Positions 8,557-16,353 of a stretch of DNA of 38,405 nt are shown here, piece by piece. Numbering within the stretch: position 1 is the stretch's first letter; every line of letters begins with the position of its first letter. The notes under the pieces are model-generated. The model had not been told where the DNA came from and made no database searches. It saw only the letters and a list, made by a program, of their open reading frames with translations. This DNA comes from Lachnospiraceae bacterium (GTDB lineage: Bacteria > Bacillota > Clostridia > Lachnospirales > Lachnospiraceae). The translations under genes were made by a program, and so were the position numbers. Location of the stretch: contig CAAGJU010000397.1 in NCBI GenBank assembly GCA_900770225.1, positions 1 through 38,405 of the forward strand. The letters are read 5' to 3'.

Positions 8557-9204
8557 ATGGATCTTAGTTTTCTGAGTGTACTGCTCCCCATGTTGTTTGA
8601 GGGACTGAAGGTAACCATCTATATCGCTGTAGTCGGCATCCTGCTTGGTTTCCTCGTCGGATCGCTCGCGGGTTTCGGCCTGATCGCGAAAAACAAGGTG
8701 GCGAGAACCATCGCAGAAGTTTACATCTGGATCATCCGTGCGACGCCTCTGATCGTGCAGGCCCTGTACGTCTACTACGTTGTGCCGAAGATAACCGGTC
8801 TGGATATGTCGAGCAATACGGCAGGTATCATCGTCATCACCTTCAACTCCGGCGCATTCATCGCCGAGATCGTCCGCGGCGCGCTGACAGGCATCGATCC
8901 GGGACAGCGGGAGGCGGGCCTGAGCCTCGGCCTTACACCGGGACAGACAATGCGGCACATCATCATCCCGCAGGCATTCCGCTCCATGCTGCCGGCACTG
9001 TTCAACCAGTTCATTATTTCCGTCAAGGATACGGCTCTTCTGTCCGTCATCGTCGTAAACGAGATCACGCATCAGATCGAGAGCTATGCATCCATTACCT
9101 TCAAAACGATCGAAGCATATACAACCGGTGCCGTGTTCTATCTGGTACTGATCTCCATCCTCATCATCGCACAGAAGATGATCGAGAGACGTCTCAAGAA
9201 ATAA
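8557..9204 (+). CDS. Amino-acid ABC transporter permease
   Basis: This is the His/Glu/Gln/Arg/opine-type permease subunit, forming the membrane channel of the importer with the ATPase encoded next. The family hallmark FIAEIVRGALTGIDPGQREAG contains the coupling EAA loop. Several hydrophobic helices are evident, for example FEGLKVTIYIAVVGILLGFLVG near the N-terminus and AVFYLVLISILIIAQ near the C-terminus. ATG 8557 is preceded by GGGAGGA at about the right distance; an upstream in-frame ATG at 8539 has no such site. The 215-residue length is typical. The gene is separated from its binding-protein gene by a terminator, a promoter and a family B element. Confidence 0.93.
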   Translation: MDLSFLSVLLPMLFEGLKVTIYIAVVGILLGFLVGSLAGFGLIAKNKVARTIAEVYIWIIRATPLIVQALYVYYVVPKITGLDMSSNTAGIIVITFNSGAFIAEIVRGALTGIDPGQREAGLSLGLTPGQTMRHIIIPQAFRSMLPALFNQFIISVKDTALLSVIVVNEITHQIESYASITFKTIEAYTTGAVFYLVLISILIIAQKMIERRLKK

Positions 9205-9339
9205 TACACAGATGCAACGTTGATACGCAGAGAAGGAAAGAACACGCAGAGGTGACAAACAGATGAAACATTGACACCGGTGCGTTCAGGTGAAACGGTT
9301 CCGAAGCGGCGTTGTAATAACGAGAAGGAGGCGCTGATT

Positions 9340-10143
9340 ATGAAATTACTGGAAGTTAAGCATCTCGCCAAGTCGTTTGGAGATCTCGAGGTGTTAAAGG
9401 ACATACATCTGAAAGTGGATAAGGGAGAAGTGATCACGATCATCGGACCTTCCGGATCAGGAAAAAGTACGCTGCTCCGCTGCATCAACCAGCTGGAGAC
9501 GCCGACATCCGGAGAGATCATTTACAAGAATCAGAACATGCTGGAAAAAGGCGCAGACATCCGGAAGTTCCGTGAAGAGGTCGGCATGGTTTTTCAGAAG
9601 TTCAATCTCTTTCCCATGAAGACCGTACTTGATAACGTCACTCTGGCGCCGGTACTGACAAAGCATAAATCAAAAGCTGAAGCCAGGGAGTACGCCATGG
9701 AGCTGCTGAAAAAAGTAGGACTTGAGAGTAAGGCAGATGCAAAGCCTGCGATGCTCTCCGGCGGACAGCAGCAGCGTGTGGCGATCGCCAGGGCGCTGGC
9801 CATGGATCCGGAGGTCCTGCTCTTCGATGAGCCGACATCAGCACTCGACCCAGAGCTTGTCGGTGAGGTTCTGAACGTTATGAAGGATCTGGCAAAAGAG
9901 GGCATGACGATGATCGTCGTGACACACGAGATGGCCTTCGCCAGAGATGTTTCCGACCGCGTTATTTTTATGGCGGATGGCTACATCGTCGAAGAGGGCA
10001 GTCCGGAGCAGATCTTCGGTAATCCGCAGGAGGAGAGGACGAAAGCCTTCCTCGCGAGATTCCTGGGCGATGAGGAGCAGAAAAACACAGCGCCTGCGGT
10101 GAACGCAGTTCCCGGCATGATGGTCGGAACGATCGTGAGGTAG
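9340..10143 (+). CDS. Amino-acid ABC transporter ATP-binding protein
   Basis: This is the ATPase that drives the amino acid importer. Walker A (GPSGSGKST), Q loop (MVFQKFNLFP), signature (LSGGQQQRVAIARAL), Walker B (VLLFDEPTSALDPE) and switch His (VVTHEM) are all intact and match the polar amino-acid (GlnQ/HisP) group. A short extra C-terminal tail (about 20 residues after FLARFLGDEEQ) is unusual but small. AAGGAGG precedes ATG 9340. In the 135 bases upstream, a 19-base imperfect direct repeat starts at 9207 and 9259. The next gene begins 22 bases after its stop, so the two are very likely cotranscribed. Confidence 0.94.
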   Translation: MKLLEVKHLAKSFGDLEVLKDIHLKVDKGEVITIIGPSGSGKSTLLRCINQLETPTSGEIIYKNQNMLEKGADIRKFREEVGMVFQKFNLFPMKTVLDNVTLAPVLTKHKSKAEAREYAMELLKKVGLESKADAKPAMLSGGQQQRVAIARALAMDPEVLLFDEPTSALDPELVGEVLNVMKDLAKEGMTMIVVTHEMAFARDVSDRVIFMADGYIVEEGSPEQIFGNPQEERTKAFLARFLGDEEQKNTAPAVNAVPGMMVGTIVR

Positions 10144-10165
10144 GACGGAAAGGAGTGGATACGGA

Positions 10166-10885
10166 ATGAAAAAATTCGTGATCACGATAGGCAGGCAGTT
10201 CGGAAGTCTTGGACGTCCGATCGCCAAACGACTCGCTGAACTTCTGGATGTGAATTATTACGACAGGGACATTCTGGAGCAGACATCGAAGACACTGGGA
10301 CTTCCCGTGTCGGTTCTCGGTGATCAGGAGGAACGGGCACCGGGCTTCTGGAGGATGCTCACACCGCTCGGCAGCGACACCATGGATCAGCAGAAAAAAG
10401 TATTTGACGTGCAGTCACAGATCATCGCCTATCTCGCTTCCATCCAGTCCTGCATCATCGTCGGACGGTGCGCCGATTACGTGCTGAAGGATGATGAGAG
10501 CACGGTCCACGTTTTCATCTACGCCTCCGATAAGCAGCGCCTGAAGAACTGCGTGGAAACGCTCGGCATGGAGGAAGGCGAGGCACGCCGGATGATGGCG
10601 AGCGTCGACAGGGCGCGACTCAATTATCACAAACACTTTGCCGGATACGCACCGGATGACAAGGACCACATGCACATTATTTTTAACAGCGGACTTCTCG
10701 GTGTCGAGGGCACAGCCCGGGCGCTGGCAGCCATGATTCGCGACAGATTCGCGGATGATGAACCGGCACCGGCGGACAGCAGTAAGGCGGAGCAGAAAAC
10801 CGAAGAGAAGAAAACAGACACTGCAGCAATGGAGCAGAAAACCGGAGAGAAGAAAGCGGACACTGTAGCAGAGAAGAAAAACTGA
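10166..10885 (+). CDS. Cytidylate kinase-like family protein
   Basis: This resembles the cytidylate-kinase-like P-loop family (Cytidylate_kin2) common in Clostridia, whose function is poorly defined. The N-terminal loop reads GRQFGSLGRPIAKRLAE; relatives usually have GSGG at that site, so one P-loop Gly is replaced by Leu here. A second family segment is IIVGRCADYVL (about 97-107). The core ends near residue 195. A tail of about 45 residues then carries two 14-residue tandem units (EQKTxEKKxDTxA). It sits 22 bases after the ABC ATPase and about 120 bases before the proline-racemase gene, so it is probably in that operon. A nucleoside monophosphate kinase role is not assured. Confidence 0.8.
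   Translation: MKKFVITIGRQFGSLGRPIAKRLAELLDVNYYDRDILEQTSKTLGLPVSVLGDQEERAPGFWRMLTPLGSDTMDQQKKVFDVQSQIIAYLASIQSCIIVGRCADYVLKDDESTVHVFIYASDKQRLKNCVETLGMEEGEARRMMASVDRARLNYHKHFAGYAPDDKDHMHIIFNSGLLGVEGTARALAAMIRDRFADDEPAPADSSKAEQKTEEKKTDTAAMEQKTGEKKADTVAEKKN
10790..10873 (+). repeat. 42-bp tandem repeat in the 3' end of the cytidylate-kinase-like gene
   Basis: Two copies start at 10790 and 10832 with period 42 and encode EQKTEEKKTDTAAM and EQKTGEKKADTVAE. The frame is kept, so the duplication lengthened the charged tail. Confidence 0.85.
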
Positions 10886-11008
10886 GAACAGATAAGCGGA
10901 AACAGAGGCAGCGGAGAAAAATCATCCGTGCCTGTAATGCATATGAAACCGGCAAATATGACACAGAAACAGGACACAGTGAAAAACACCGGGAAAAGGG
11001 GAATGAAA

Positions 11009-12049
11009 ATGAAGGAACCGACGCTGAATTCTTCATACAGCTATGTGATCAAAACCATTGATTCACATACCATGGGAGAACCTACAAGAATCGTCTATGA
11101 CGGTTTTCCCGAGCTCAAGGGGAAGACCATCATGGAGAAGAAAAAATATCTGGATGACCATTATGATTTCCTCCGTGCGGCTCTGATGCTGGAACCGCGC
11201 GGCCACCGCGATATGTACGGAGCCGTGCTCACGGAGCCTGTCCACCCGGAGGCGGATACCGGCGTGATCTATATCAACAGCGGTGGAACGCAGTATATGT
11301 GCGGACACGGCAGTATCGGAACAGCGTCCATGCTGGTGGAGACGGGCATGGTGGAGGTGAAAGAACCTTACACCGATGTGGTGCTGGACTCGCCGAGTGG
11401 CCTGATCCGCGCGAGAGTCAAGGTGATCAATCACAAGGCTGTGGAGGCGAGCATCCTCAACGTTCCTTCCTTTGTATATAAGGAAGGACTGACGATGCAC
11501 ACGGAGATCGCCGGGGATATCACCTATGACATCGCTTTTGGCGGTTCATTTTTCGGCCTTGTGGACGCCGATAAGATCGGCCTCGATCTGACGTCTGAGA
11601 ACATCGATGAGATCATGAATCTGGGCATGGAGATCCGGAAGAACATCAATACCTCGGTGCCGATTCAGCATCCATATCTGGATATTCATACCGTCGACCT
11701 GATCGAATTTTACACGAAGAAGGTAGACGGCGATGCGGATATGAAAAACTGCGTCGTTTTCGGCGACAAGCAGGCAGACCGGTCGCCGTGCGGAACGGGA
11801 ACCAGCGCAAAGCTCGCGAGCCTGTACCTGCACGGAAAGCTGGGACTCAACGAGCCGTTTATCTACGAGAGCATCACAGGATCCAAGTTCCGCGGTGAGA
11901 TCGTCGGCGAGAAAGATATCAACGGCATCCGGACCGTGATTCCGAAGATCACCGGAAGCGCTTACATCACCGGACTCAATACATGGGTCATCGATGACTC
12001 GGATTATCTGCGCTACGGCTTCCTGCTGGGGAAGAGCCATATTGCTTAA
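11009..12049 (+). CDS. Proline racemase family protein
   Basis: The proline racemase fold interconverts L- and D-proline (or 4-hydroxyproline epimers) with two active-site cysteines. Both are present: MCGHGSIG (first Cys, about residue 98) and DRSPCGTGT (second Cys, about residue 260). The second Cys argues against trans-3-hydroxyproline dehydratase, which has Thr there. ATG 11009 is chosen because GGGGA lies six bases upstream. An in-frame start at 10928 would add 27 residues that do not resemble the family. At 346 residues the length is normal. It follows an amino-acid ABC importer, so uptake followed by racemisation is a reasonable pathway, but no proline reductase genes are in this window. 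Confidence 0.88.
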   Translation: MKEPTLNSSYSYVIKTIDSHTMGEPTRIVYDGFPELKGKTIMEKKKYLDDHYDFLRAALMLEPRGHRDMYGAVLTEPVHPEADTGVIYINSGGTQYMCGHGSIGTASMLVETGMVEVKEPYTDVVLDSPSGLIRARVKVINHKAVEASILNVPSFVYKEGLTMHTEIAGDITYDIAFGGSFFGLVDADKIGLDLTSENIDEIMNLGMEIRKNINTSVPIQHPYLDIHTVDLIEFYTKKVDGDADMKNCVVFGDKQADRSPCGTGTSAKLASLYLHGKLGLNEPFIYESITGSKFRGEIVGEKDINGIRTVIPKITGSAYITGLNTWVIDDSDYLRYGFLLGKSHIA

Positions 12050-12153
12050 CTGACATCTTCAGAGCTGCACGCCATAGTTTCTGTTCTCAGAGTTATGTGA
12101 GAAAGCTTCTGATGATAAAAGAGTTACTGTTCACTCTTTGCCAGCCACTGTCA

Positions 12154-12285
12154 CACATGGAGACTTCCAGCCTCGACACGCTCTCGCTTGTCCTCGGCGT
12201 AACGGTGATAAATTCGTCCTTCGCTACGCTCGGACTCATTAACCACCGACGCCTGCGGAGGTCTCGGCTTGGGAGTCTCCATGTG
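12154..12285 (+). repeat. Structured intergenic element, family A copy 1
   Basis: The outer arms CACATGGAGACT/AGTCTCCATGTG form a perfect 12-bp stem, extended by CCAGCC/GGCTTGG. Inside, GGCGT/ACGCC and CGGTG/CACCG enclose GTCC/GGAC and the loop TTCGCTACGCTC. The core matches 16077-16222 closely, and paired positions differ between copies in a way that keeps pairing. The rest of the 12050-12427 gap has a small hairpin (AAAGAGT/ACTCTTT, about 12117) and a perfect dyad (ACCATGG/CCATGGT, about 12356-12373), and no gene. Confidence 0.85.
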
Positions 12286-12427
12286 TTCCGTGGCCCTGGC
12301 GGCTCTGGTGGACGTCTGAACTGTAACATAAAAGATGATAGCGTATCTGTCATATACCATGGAAAGCCATGGTCTGTTGCATCATGTATGCACAGGCTGT
12401 GGCTTTCGTATATAAGGAGGTGGCGCG

Positions 12428-13348
12428 ATGAAAAAAGCTGCTGTCGGGCTTGCCGCGCTGGCAGGCATTTTGTGGGGGATCCTGGGATTGTTTGTCCGCA
12501 CGCTGAATGCGGCAGGGCTCGAAGCCATGCAGATCGTAGAGCTCAGAGCCTGTGTGACAGCAGCGGTTCTGCTGGCTGCGCTGCTGATCGCGCGCCGGGA
12601 TCTTCTGAAAATCAGGATCAGAGATCTCTGGTGCTTCCTCGGAACGGGAATCTGCAGCATTGTTTTTTTCAATGCCTGCTATTTCAGGACGGTGCATGAC
12701 ACTTCACTGTCCGTCGCGGCGGTCCTTCTGTATACGGCACCGGTTTTTGTGATGGTGCTGTCGGCGATTCTTTTTCACGAGAAGATCACCGGCATAAAAA
12801 TAATGGCCATCATCATGACAGTCGCCGGCTGCGTGCTGGTCACAGGCGTCTGGCAGGATGCCGGCGGGATCAGTGGCATGAACCTGCTCATCGGCCTCGG
12901 CGCAGGCCTCGGCTATGCGCTGTACTCGATCTTCGGCCGGTTTGCACTGGAGAGAGGATATTCCACCGTGACCGTCACTTTTTATACGTTTCTGGTCGCT
13001 GCGCTTTTTTCCATGCTGCTGGAGAATCCCGTCATGGTCTTTGGAACGGCGTTTTCCGGACCGGGGCTCGGCGCAGTCAGCATCAGTCTTGGTGTGCTGT
13101 GTACGATCGCACCGTTTCTTTCCTATACCATTGCCTTGCAGTACATTGAGAATTCAAGAGCTTCGGTGATCGCCTCGGTGGAACCGGTTACGGCGACCAT
13201 TCTCGGCGCAGTCGTCTACGGAGAAAAACTGACGGTCTCCGGTGTTCTCGGTATTGCCGTTGTCATCGGCGCCCTTGTGCTCGTCAATATTACGGACGGG
13301 AAGGCTTTGTCAGGAAAAACGCAGGATAGCAGTGCAGAACAGGCCTGA
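12428..13348 (+). CDS. EamA/DMT-family transporter
   Basis: This is a ten-helix membrane transporter of the drug/metabolite superfamily with two EamA repeats. The N-terminal repeat starts LAALAGILWGILGLFVR, and the second repeat begins near residue 155 (LLIGLGAGLGYALYSIFGR). The signature before the last helices, NSRASVIASVEPVTATILGAVVYGEKL, is typical. Members commonly export amino acids, metabolites or drugs, and the substrate cannot be read here. AAGGAGG lies 8 bases before ATG 12428. A second, different EamA gene follows 68 bases downstream; the two may work together or form an operon. Confidence 0.9.
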   Translation: MKKAAVGLAALAGILWGILGLFVRTLNAAGLEAMQIVELRACVTAAVLLAALLIARRDLLKIRIRDLWCFLGTGICSIVFFNACYFRTVHDTSLSVAAVLLYTAPVFVMVLSAILFHEKITGIKIMAIIMTVAGCVLVTGVWQDAGGISGMNLLIGLGAGLGYALYSIFGRFALERGYSTVTVTFYTFLVAALFSMLLENPVMVFGTAFSGPGLGAVSISLGVLCTIAPFLSYTIALQYIENSRASVIASVEPVTATILGAVVYGEKLTVSGVLGIAVVIGALVLVNITDGKALSGKTQDSSAEQA

Positions 13349-13416
13349 TCTGTCGCTGACGCATCTCCGGAGCGTGAACGAAGCATGAACATATGGCTTA
13401 TGGCAGGAGGAGCAGT

Positions 13417-14313
13417 ATGATAAAACTGATTCTGGTTATGGGTGTGTTCTTCACATCTCTCTCATCCATACTCACGAGGCTCTCGACGGCCTCGCCGCTG
13501 CTGCTGGTGTTCTACCGGCTTATTTTTTCCGTGGGACTGACCCTGCCATTGTTTCTGAAGAACAGCAGGCATGAGCTGAGAAAGCTGCAGCGCAGGGATA
13601 TCCTGATGTCGCTGGCAGCAGGTGTCTGTCTCGGGTTTCATTTCAGCTTTTACCTGAGCAGCCTGTCGTACACGAGCATCGCCTCTTCGACGACGCTCAC
13701 GGATACGGAGGTGTTCTTCGTCGCACTGCTCGGCGTGGTATTTCTGAGGGAAAAATTATCTGTCGGGACATGGGCCGGTATGCTGATCACCTTTGCAGGC
13801 AGCATGGTGCTGGCAGCGGGCGATGCGGGGACGGGGCACCTGTCCGGCGACCTGCTGGCGCTGGCGGCAGCGGCCTGCTCCGCGCTGTATACCATTGTCG
13901 GACGGAGCGTTCGCCGGCGTGTTTCCGCCTCGGCGTACACGCTTCTCGTTTATATGGCGGCGTGCGCGACGGCGCTCTGCATCTGCACAGGGTCAGGGAC
14001 AAACCTCGGCGCGATGACCGCGAAAGATCTGTGGATCGCTCTCGGACTCGCTTTCTTCTGTACGCTGCTCGGCCACAGCATTTTCAGCTGGGGACTGAAG
14101 TATGAGAAGGCATCCTTTGTATCTGTCGTGAAGCTGCTGGAGCCGGTATTTGCGACGGTCATCGGATTTTTCCTGTTTGCGGAGAGACCGGGCGTGACCG
14201 TGCTGCTCGGTGCAGCTGCGATCATTGCCGGCATTGTGATTGTCACACGCACAACAGGTGCCGATGAGAAGACGGCAGATGAGATGGAGCATTCAGAAAG
14301 CGCAGCCGGCTGA
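13417..14313 (+). CDS. EamA/DMT-family transporter, second copy
   Basis: This is another ten-helix EamA-type transporter of 298 residues, clearly distinct from its neighbour in sequence. It has the first-repeat motif ASSTTLTDTEVFFVALLGVVFLREKL and the second-repeat motif SFVSVVKLLEPVFATVIGFFLFAERP. AGGAGG lies just upstream of ATG 13417, which is preferred over an in-frame ATG at 13393. The protein ends in a short charged tail. The gene is convergent with the SSS symporter, with only 63 bases between them and no strong terminator seen. Substrate unknown. Confidence 0.9.
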   Translation: MIKLILVMGVFFTSLSSILTRLSTASPLLLVFYRLIFSVGLTLPLFLKNSRHELRKLQRRDILMSLAAGVCLGFHFSFYLSSLSYTSIASSTTLTDTEVFFVALLGVVFLREKLSVGTWAGMLITFAGSMVLAAGDAGTGHLSGDLLALAAAACSALYTIVGRSVRRRVSASAYTLLVYMAACATALCICTGSGTNLGAMTAKDLWIALGLAFFCTLLGHSIFSWGLKYEKASFVSVVKLLEPVFATVIGFFLFAERPGVTVLLGAAAIIAGIVIVTRTTGADEKTADEMEHSESAAG

Positions 14314-14376
14314 GCAGACTGCGCAATTGTGCCTGAGGTGCTGTTTTGATTATGGGATGCCGGTTCGCAGGATCGC

Positions 14377-15915
14377 TCAGTCTTCCTCATCCTCTTCGAG
14401 TGCATATTTCCTCGTAACCGTGACGGTTTCCTCATAGCAGGTGAAGATCCGGTCAACCTTCTCTCTGTCGGGCTTCGGCGTGATCAGACTGACAACGGGA
14501 ACGATGACCAGACCGGCGGCCATGGCAATGGCACCCGCATTGATCGGGGATGCGATGTATCCGATGAACATATTGGATACGGTGATGCCGACGCCGGCGA
14601 TAAAGCTCGCCCAGACGGCTGCTTTTGTGACGCCCTTCCAGTACAGACCGTACAGGAACGGAGCGAGGAAAGCACCGGCCAGCGCACCCCAGGAAATGCC
14701 CATCAGCTGTGCGATGAAGGCCGGCGGATTCAGTGCCAGGATGACAGAGATCGCGATGAAGAAGACGATCAGGATCCGCATGCAGGACACCTGTTTCTTC
14801 TCACTCATTCCTTTGATGACATTGTCTTTCAGCAGATCCAGCGTCAGTGTGGAACTCGACGTGAGAACGAGCGATGACAGCGTGGACATCGATGCCGAGA
14901 GAACCAGCACGATCACAATGCCGATCAGCGCATCGGGCAGCGTGGAGAGCATGTGCGGAATGATCGCGTCGTAGATGATTTTTCCGGAGGCGTCGTAGAG
15001 GGACGCGTCGTCGAACAGCCGTCCGAAGCCGCCGAGGAAATAGCATCCGCCGGCCACCACAATGGCAAAGAGGGTGGAGATGATCGTTCCGGCGCTCACG
15101 GATTTTTCATCCCTGATGGCGTAGAACTTGCCGATCATCTGCGGCAGTCCCCATGTACCGAGCGAAGTCAGCACAATGACGCCAAACAGGTTCAGGGGAT
15201 CCGTGCCGAAAAATGAAGTGAACGCGCCGGCCTGTCCCTGGGTTGCCGCCACATCACTGGGAATCTCTGACATCGTGCGGATGGCGTTCATGAATCCGCC
15301 CTGTCCGTTCAGGACAGCGATAACGACGGCGGCGATGCCGAAGAGCATGATGATACCCTGCACAAAATCGTTGAGAGCCGTCGCCATATAGCCGCCCACG
15401 ATGACGTATACCGCCGTGAGGCCTGCCATGACGATGACGCAGATCTGGTACGGGATGTCGAAGGCCATCTCAAACAGACGGGAAAGGCCGTTGTACACGG
15501 AAGCTGTATAGGGAATCAGAAAAACAAAGACAATCACGGAGGCTGTGATCTTCAGCGCCTTGCTGTCATACCGGCTGCCGAAGAAATCCGGCATCGTGCG
15601 TGACTGCAGATGCTGTGTCATGACGCGCGTCCGCCTGCCGAGGATGACCCATGCCAGCAGACTGCCGATGATGGCGTTGCCGATGCCGATCCACGTGGAG
15701 GCAATGCCGTATTTCCATCCGAACTGGCCGGCATAGCCCACGAAGACAACGGCGGAAAAATAAGAGGTGCCGTACGCGAATGCCGACAGCCACGGGCCGA
15801 CATTCCGTCCGCCGAGAACGAAGCCGTCCACGCTGTTTGTGTGTTTGCGCGTGTAGAAGCCGATGAAAAGCATCACCGCGAAGAAAACTGCCAGTAATAA
15901 GATTTTGATTGCCAT
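14377..15915 (-). CDS. Sodium:solute symporter family protein (SSS, PutP-like)
   Basis: This is a 512-residue multi-helix transporter of the sodium:solute symporter family, which imports proline, pantothenate, sugars or organic acids with Na+. The N-terminal segments DGFVLGGRNVGPWLSAFAYG and SYFSAVVFVGYAGQFGWKYG match the family, as does GGYMATALNDFVQGIIMLFG (sixth-helix region). Helices span most of the protein and the C-terminus is charged (EEDEED). AGGAGA precedes ATG 15915 on the minus strand. Its 5' region has a good promoter and a dyad operator candidate. Proline uptake is tempting given the racemase nearby but is not shown. Confidence 0.9.
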   Translation of the reverse strand: MAIKILLLAVFFAVMLFIGFYTRKHTNSVDGFVLGGRNVGPWLSAFAYGTSYFSAVVFVGYAGQFGWKYGIASTWIGIGNAIIGSLLAWVILGRRTRVMTQHLQSRTMPDFFGSRYDSKALKITASVIVFVFLIPYTASVYNGLSRLFEMAFDIPYQICVIVMAGLTAVYVIVGGYMATALNDFVQGIIMLFGIAAVVIAVLNGQGGFMNAIRTMSEIPSDVAATQGQAGAFTSFFGTDPLNLFGVIVLTSLGTWGLPQMIGKFYAIRDEKSVSAGTIISTLFAIVVAGGCYFLGGFGRLFDDASLYDASGKIIYDAIIPHMLSTLPDALIGIVIVLVLSASMSTLSSLVLTSSSTLTLDLLKDNVIKGMSEKKQVSCMRILIVFFIAISVILALNPPAFIAQLMGISWGALAGAFLAPFLYGLYWKGVTKAAVWASFIAGVGITVSNMFIGYIASPINAGAIAMAAGLVIVPVVSLITPKPDREKVDRIFTCYEETVTVTRKYALEEDEED

Positions 15916-15953
15916 GTTCTGAATTCTCCTGCCTGTTCTGAATTTTGCAACGA

Positions 15954-15995
15954 CGCGTTGAATCGCAACGCTTTAAACCGTAACGTTTCAACGCG
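15954..15995 (-). promoter_or_regulatory. Inverted repeat in the 5' leader of the SSS symporter gene
   Basis: CGCGTTGAA (15954-15962) and TTCAACGCG (15987-15995) are perfect inverse complements, with several CAACG or TAACG motifs between them. It lies downstream of the predicted minus-strand start site and upstream of the ribosome binding site. It could be a repressor site or an RNA hairpin. Confidence 0.6.
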
Positions 15996-16011
15996 ATAAA
16001 GCAACACCGAT

Positions 16012-16040
16012 ATTCTAACACAGACGAAAACGACGCACAA
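16012..16040 (-). promoter_or_regulatory. Predicted promoter of the SSS symporter gene
   Basis: On the minus strand, TTGTGC (16040-16035) and TAGAAT (16017-16012) are 17 bases apart. The position fits the downstream leader and gene. Confidence 0.65.
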
Positions 16041-16041
16041 G

Positions 16042-16067
16042 AAAATTATCAGTGCTACTGACAATTT
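16042..16067. promoter_or_regulatory. Near-perfect palindrome upstream of the SSS promoter
   Basis: AAAATTATCAGT and ACTGACAATTTT are arranged around GCT with one mismatch. It abuts the -35 of the minus-strand promoter on the upstream side, where an activator could bind. It could also act as a terminator-like hairpin. Confidence 0.5.
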
Positions 16068-16076
16068 TTTAAGAAG

Positions 16077-16222
16077 GTCCAGGATACAGATGCCTTCACC
16101 CGCAACACGCTCTCGCTCGTCCTCGACGCAGCGGTGGTAAGCTCATCCATCGCTACGCTCGGATTCGCCAACCACCGGCGTCTGCGGATGGTTGCGGGTT
16201 GGAAGCATCTGTATCTCTGGAC
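16077..16222 (+). repeat. Structured intergenic element, family A copy 2
   Basis: The arms GTCCAG-GATACAGATGC and GCATCTGTATC-CTGGAC, then ACCCGCAAC/GTTGCGGGT, form a stem of about 30 bp. The core is GACGC/GCGTC with CGGTGG/CCACCG (16125-16182), then ATCC/GGAT around the loop ATCGCTACGCTC. It lies between the divergent SSS and pyruvate kinase promoters, so neither would transcribe it. Confidence 0.85.
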
Positions 16223-16279
16223 ATAATGAATATGTCAGTTTGATGTACAAAGGCTTAACATACTGCCTTCAACTGTTGC

Positions 16280-16308
16280 TTGTGAGCAGATGACAGGCGG
16301 TTTATAAT
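16280..16308 (+). promoter_or_regulatory. Predicted pyruvate kinase promoter
   Basis: TTGTGA (16280-16285) and TATAAT (16303-16308) are separated by 17 bases. The start codon lies 46 bases downstream of the -10. Confidence 0.8.
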
Positions 16309-16353
16309 GAGCAGGATACGAAAAAACGGAAGAAGACAGGAAGAGGGATCATC

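Noticed and set aside
11009..12049. Assignment of the racemase as trans-3-hydroxyproline dehydratase
   Set aside because: That enzyme carries Thr at the second catalytic position; here it is Cys (DRSPCGTGT), so racemase or epimerase is more likely.
12097..12699. Open frame running through the family A copy into the DMT gene
   Set aside because: It covers the repeat element and then reads the EamA gene in the wrong frame. The real gene starts at 12428 with AAGGAGG.
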